A stretch of 25,879 bases of DNA from NCBI GenBank assembly GCA_012518475.1, contig JAAYSB010000026.1, positions 1 through 25,879 of the forward strand. Reading direction: 5' to 3'. Both the position numbers and the translations under genes were made by a program. This DNA is from Intrasporangiaceae bacterium. Lineage in GTDB: Bacteria; Actinomycetota; Actinomycetes; Actinomycetales; Dermatophilaceae. Below the pieces are notes generated by a model that did no database searches, was not told where the DNA came from, and was given only the letters and a program-made list of their open reading frames with translations. Of this stretch, positions 23,862-25,879 are shown piece by piece (within the stretch, counting starts at the first letter, position 1; each line of letters begins with the position of its first letter).

Positions 23862-24167
23862 TCAGGATCGGTGCAGGATCATGCCGTCGCGGGTGTCCTC
23901 GACCGCCGTGCCCGGAGGCTGCCGGCGCATGAGGCCGACAACGTGCCAGTCGCCGACGCACCCCGACAGGTGGAATCCGGCCGGCAGCACCAGCCCGAAC
24001 GCCCAGGGGTTGTCAGACGCCGCGATCAGGACGAGGAAGAGCGCGCTGACCACGAACGTCGGCACCAGCGCCACCACGGTCATCTGCTGGGGCGTGAAGC
24101 GGTGACCGGGTGCGGTGGCGAAGAGAAGCCGGGGCCTCCCGGATGCACAGGCGCGGCCGGGCTCGTG
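23862..24167 (-). pseudogene. DUF3267 remnant (C-terminal part only)
   Basis: About 100 codons resemble the end of DUF3267 putative zincin proteins: FATAPGHRFTPQQMTVVALVP, a hydrophobic helix, then GDWHVVGLMRRQPPG and DTRDGMILHR. The N-terminal membrane part and the full HExxH metal site are missing; only HE remains at the left edge (24162-24167). The upstream frame is open but reads as unrelated arginine-rich sequence. The break coincides with one arm of a hairpin at 24162-24211. Best read as a truncated relic. Recognition is from memory of the family, so moderate confidence. Confidence 0.5.
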
Positions 24168-24211
24168 GGTGGGCCGCAGGTCACCAGGGTCGCCCGACCT
24201 CCACCCACGAG
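24162..24211. repeat. Interrupted palindrome at the DUF3267 break
   Basis: Arms CTCGTGGGTGG (24162-24172) and CCACCCACGAG (24201-24211) are perfectly complementary over 11 bp. An inner AGGTC/GACCT pair (24178-24182/24196-24200) extends the stem after a 5-nt bulge. The loop is 13 nt. It may be a terminator or the scar of an inverted duplication. Confidence 0.4.
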
Positions 24212-24294
24212 ATCGACCCAGATCGCGCCGATCACCTGCCGGCGGCGTTCTGCGCGTCCTACCGTGGAAGGCACCGTCAACGAGGAGGGACCCC

Positions 24295-24699
24295 ATGGCA
24301 CTGAAGTGGTACACGGTTGTCGTCGACTGTCTCGACCCCCAGGCGCAGGCGCACTGGTGGGCAGCTGCGCTCGACTGGCAGGTCATCTATGACACCCCCG
24401 ACGAGGCCGTCGCCATCCCCAAGGACCTCTCGGAGGGGCCGGAGCCCGACCTCGCCGAGTGGATGAAACGTGGCCAGGGCCTTGTCTTCGTCTCTGTGCC
24501 CGAAGACAAGAAGGTGAAGAACCGCCTGCATATCGACCTCGCCCCGCACACCTCCCAGGACCGCGACGCCGAGATCGCGCGTCTCGTCGACCTCGGGGCG
24601 ACCCGGGTCGACGTCGGACAGGGCGACGACGTCACCTGGACGGTACTGGCCGACCCGGAGGGCAACGAGTTCTGCGTGCTCAGCTCCCGCGACCGCTGA
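24295..24699 (+). CDS. Glyoxalase-like (VOC) domain protein
   Basis: Protein of 134 aa of the actinobacterial Glyoxalase_6 type: KWYTVVVDCLDPQAQAHWWAAALDW, an RLHIDLAP strand with the usual His, IARLVDLGATRVDVGQ, and TWTVLADPEGNEFCVL at the end. This family is very common in Actinobacteria and has no single known substrate. GAGGAGG 6 nt before the ATG at 24295 sets the start. Codon use matches the neighbourhood, unlike the VOC gene at 18173, so the two are not a recent duplication. A strong hairpin follows the stop at 9 nt. Confidence 0.85.
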   Translation: MALKWYTVVVDCLDPQAQAHWWAAALDWQVIYDTPDEAVAIPKDLSEGPEPDLAEWMKRGQGLVFVSVPEDKKVKNRLHIDLAPHTSQDRDAEIARLVDLGATRVDVGQGDDVTWTVLADPEGNEFCVLSSRDR

Positions 24700-24707
24700 C
24701 GACGGAT

Positions 24708-24746
24708 GGGGTATGCGGTGCTCACCCGGGGAGCACCGCATACCCC
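24708..24746. terminator. Terminator-like hairpin of paired GGGGTATGCG words (element copy 1)
   Basis: Perfect 16-bp arms (GGGGTATGCGGTGCTC and its complement at 24731-24746) around a 7-nt loop ACCCGGG. It starts 9 nt after the VOC stop. No T-run follows. 33 of 39 bases agree with the element at 25757-25795. Confidence 0.6.
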
Positions 24747-24862
24747 GGCGACCCACCCTCGACATGGTCCACCGGATTCGCCAGGCGGCATGGAGGCCCG
24801 TGAGGGGACGACCGCCTTCCAGAGCCGGGGCCGCTGACCCTCGGTCCCGTCGTCGCCGGGCG

Positions 24863-25636
24863 TCAGCCGACGAGGGTGCCGGCGAAGATCTGCCAGGCCA
24901 GGGCCGACTTGGCCGTCAGGCTCAGGACGATGTACGCGGTCTCGCCGGTGAGATAGTCACGGAACCGGCCGACCCGCTTGTACTGCAGCCACTGCACGAG
25001 GGCGAAGACGTTGAAGAAGATGAACAGCGAGACGATGATCCCGTAGACGAAGCCGGGAGGCTCAGCTCCGGTCGTCGACCCGGGAGCGATCGTGTACACG
25101 ACGACGGCGACCCACGGCACCACCCCGGCGAGGCAGCCGAAGACGAACGGCAGCCACCCACCATCGCCCGGCTGGTGGTACTTCTCCTGCAGCCAGCCGA
25201 AGAGGATCATCGAGGCGTTCACGCCGAACAGGGCCAGCAGAGCGGCCACGTCGGAGATGCCGACGAGCTGAGCGATGATGACGATCATCAGCGAGCTGGA
25301 CAGCGAGTACTCCACCCAGCGGAAGTAGTTGTGCCCCTGGGCCAGCCCGGCGCGGTACCGCTCGAACGAGCCCGGCGCGGCCACGATGATGTGGAAGATC
25401 GCCGACAGCGCGAGGAACGCCGCGATCGCCAGCGGAGTCGAGACGTCCCAGAGCGTGACCTGGTCACCGGGCGGCGTGCCGGGCGGCCCGGAGAGGTACG
25501 TGGCGGTGACGGGCAGGGTGAAGTCGGTCGCGAGCAGGACCACAGCCACCGCCTGCGCGGCGTGCACCGCCGCCGCGACCCAGTTGAGGGTGCGCAGCCG
25601 CGAGAAGCGTGCCGGTTCGATCCCAATACTGCTCAT
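24863..25636 (-). CDS. Heliorhodopsin
   Basis: Seven-helix retinal protein of 257 aa. The retinal Schiff-base lysine is K243 in SLTAKSALAWQIFAGTL (helix 7). The counter-ion is E109 in RWVEYSLSSSLM (helix 3). H25 and H82 also fit: all four positions are offset by exactly two from H23, H80, E107 and K241 of heliorhodopsin 48C12. The cytoplasm-facing N-terminus and inverted topology are family knowledge. Heliorhodopsins have a slow photocycle and do not pump ions in most cases tested; sensing or enzyme control is proposed. GGAGG 5 nt before the ATG fixes the start. No carotenoid-cleaving or retinal-synthesis gene is in the window. It stands alone. Confidence 0.95.
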   Translation of the reverse strand: MSSIGIEPARFSRLRTLNWVAAAVHAAQAVAVVLLATDFTLPVTATYLSGPPGTPPGDQVTLWDVSTPLAIAAFLALSAIFHIIVAAPGSFERYRAGLAQGHNYFRWVEYSLSSSLMIVIIAQLVGISDVAALLALFGVNASMILFGWLQEKYHQPGDGGWLPFVFGCLAGVVPWVAVVVYTIAPGSTTGAEPPGFVYGIIVSLFIFFNVFALVQWLQYKRVGRFRDYLTGETAYIVLSLTAKSALAWQIFAGTLVG

Positions 25637-25756
25637 GGGCGCCTCCAGCTCGTCGTCCTGGTCAGCCTCAGCCTAGCCAGGACGAGCTCGACAGACGGTT
25701 CCGGCCCCGACTCTGCTGCCTCGAACCCTTTGGCGCGCTGGTCTGCCGGCCGAATG

Positions 25757-25795
25757 GGGGTATGCGCGGCGCACCCGGTGAGCGACGCATACCCC
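25757..25795. repeat. Second 39-nt GGGGTATGCG palindromic element (copy 2)
   Basis: GGGGTATGCG (25757-25766) faces CGCATACCCC (25786-25795), with a CACCCGG centre shared with copy 1. The six differences from copy 1 break several inner base pairs, so the outer 10-nt arms are the conserved part. Lies in the 243-nt space right of the heliorhodopsin gene, which otherwise shows no gene. Confidence 0.6.
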
Positions 25796-25859
25796 ATCGG
25801 TTGGCGCGTTGGCGACGACCGGGTGAGGGCCGGCTTCTGCGATGCGGCAGGCTTGGCCT

Positions 25860-25879
25860 GTGACGACGTTCTCCGAGCC
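25860..25879 (+). CDS. Possible start of a gene cut by the window edge
   Basis: GTG at 25860 opens a frame reading MTTFSEP to the window end. CAGGCT (25848-25853) stands 6 nt upstream, similar in sequence and spacing to the leaderless promoters seen elsewhere here. Too short to identify. Confidence 0.25.

Noticed and set aside
1..25879. tRNA, rRNA, CRISPR arrays, insertion sequences
   Set aside because: No cloverleaf ending in CCA-type acceptor pairing, no rRNA words, no regularly spaced repeats and no transposase or integrase motifs were seen.

Overview
The window is high-GC DNA with actinobacterial traits. Many GTG starts are used, at least five genes appear to be read from leaderless promoters (TANNNT hexamer 5-7 nt before the start codon), the DnaA-type boxes resemble TTGTCCACA, and aromatic-catabolism and heliorhodopsin genes typical of Actinobacteria are present. 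A soil or freshwater actinobacterium is likely; the genus cannot be fixed from the sequence alone.

Left part (1-11.2 kb), a catabolic island for O-methylated aromatic compounds. A four-gene NitT/TauT-type ABC importer (lipoprotein, two permeases, ATPase; translationally coupled) runs rightward. It converges on a leftward vanAB-like pair: Rieske oxygenase plus phthalate-dioxygenase-type reductase. Divergent from vanA is a PadR regulator resembling VanR. Further right, a leftward metF-ligM operon (methylene-THF reductase plus THF-dependent aromatic O-demethylase) is followed by an MFS transporter. So two mechanistically different demethylases, oxidative and THF-dependent, sit together. The vanA and metF promoters share two palindromes: a VanR-like operator (AATACCTAT-N4-ATAGGTATT type) about 40 nt before each start, and a 40-bp near-perfect palindrome about 100-115 nt before each start. 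This indicates one regulon. An IclR regulator lies just upstream of the metF operon.

Middle part (11.2-19.2 kb): a cytoplasmic gamma-glutamyltransferase-like protein divergent from iclR, a MATE exporter, an unrecognised protein, and a DUF2277 protein. DUF2277 and a [4Fe-4S] molybdopterin oxidoreductase fire from overlapping divergent leaderless promoters. Next come two almost gene-free stretches of about 590 bp around a VOC-fold gene with foreign codon use.

Right part (19.2 kb to the end): the replicative helicase gene dnaB interrupted by a 426-residue homing-type intein and preceded by a cluster of DnaA-like boxes; an ArsR-type regulator divergent from an MFS exporter; a DUF3267 remnant; a second VOC protein; and a heliorhodopsin gene flanked by two related 39-nt palindromic elements. 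Those elements carry the word GGGGTATGCG, which occurs eight times at six places in the window and behaves like an uptake-sequence or other genome-wide signature repeat.
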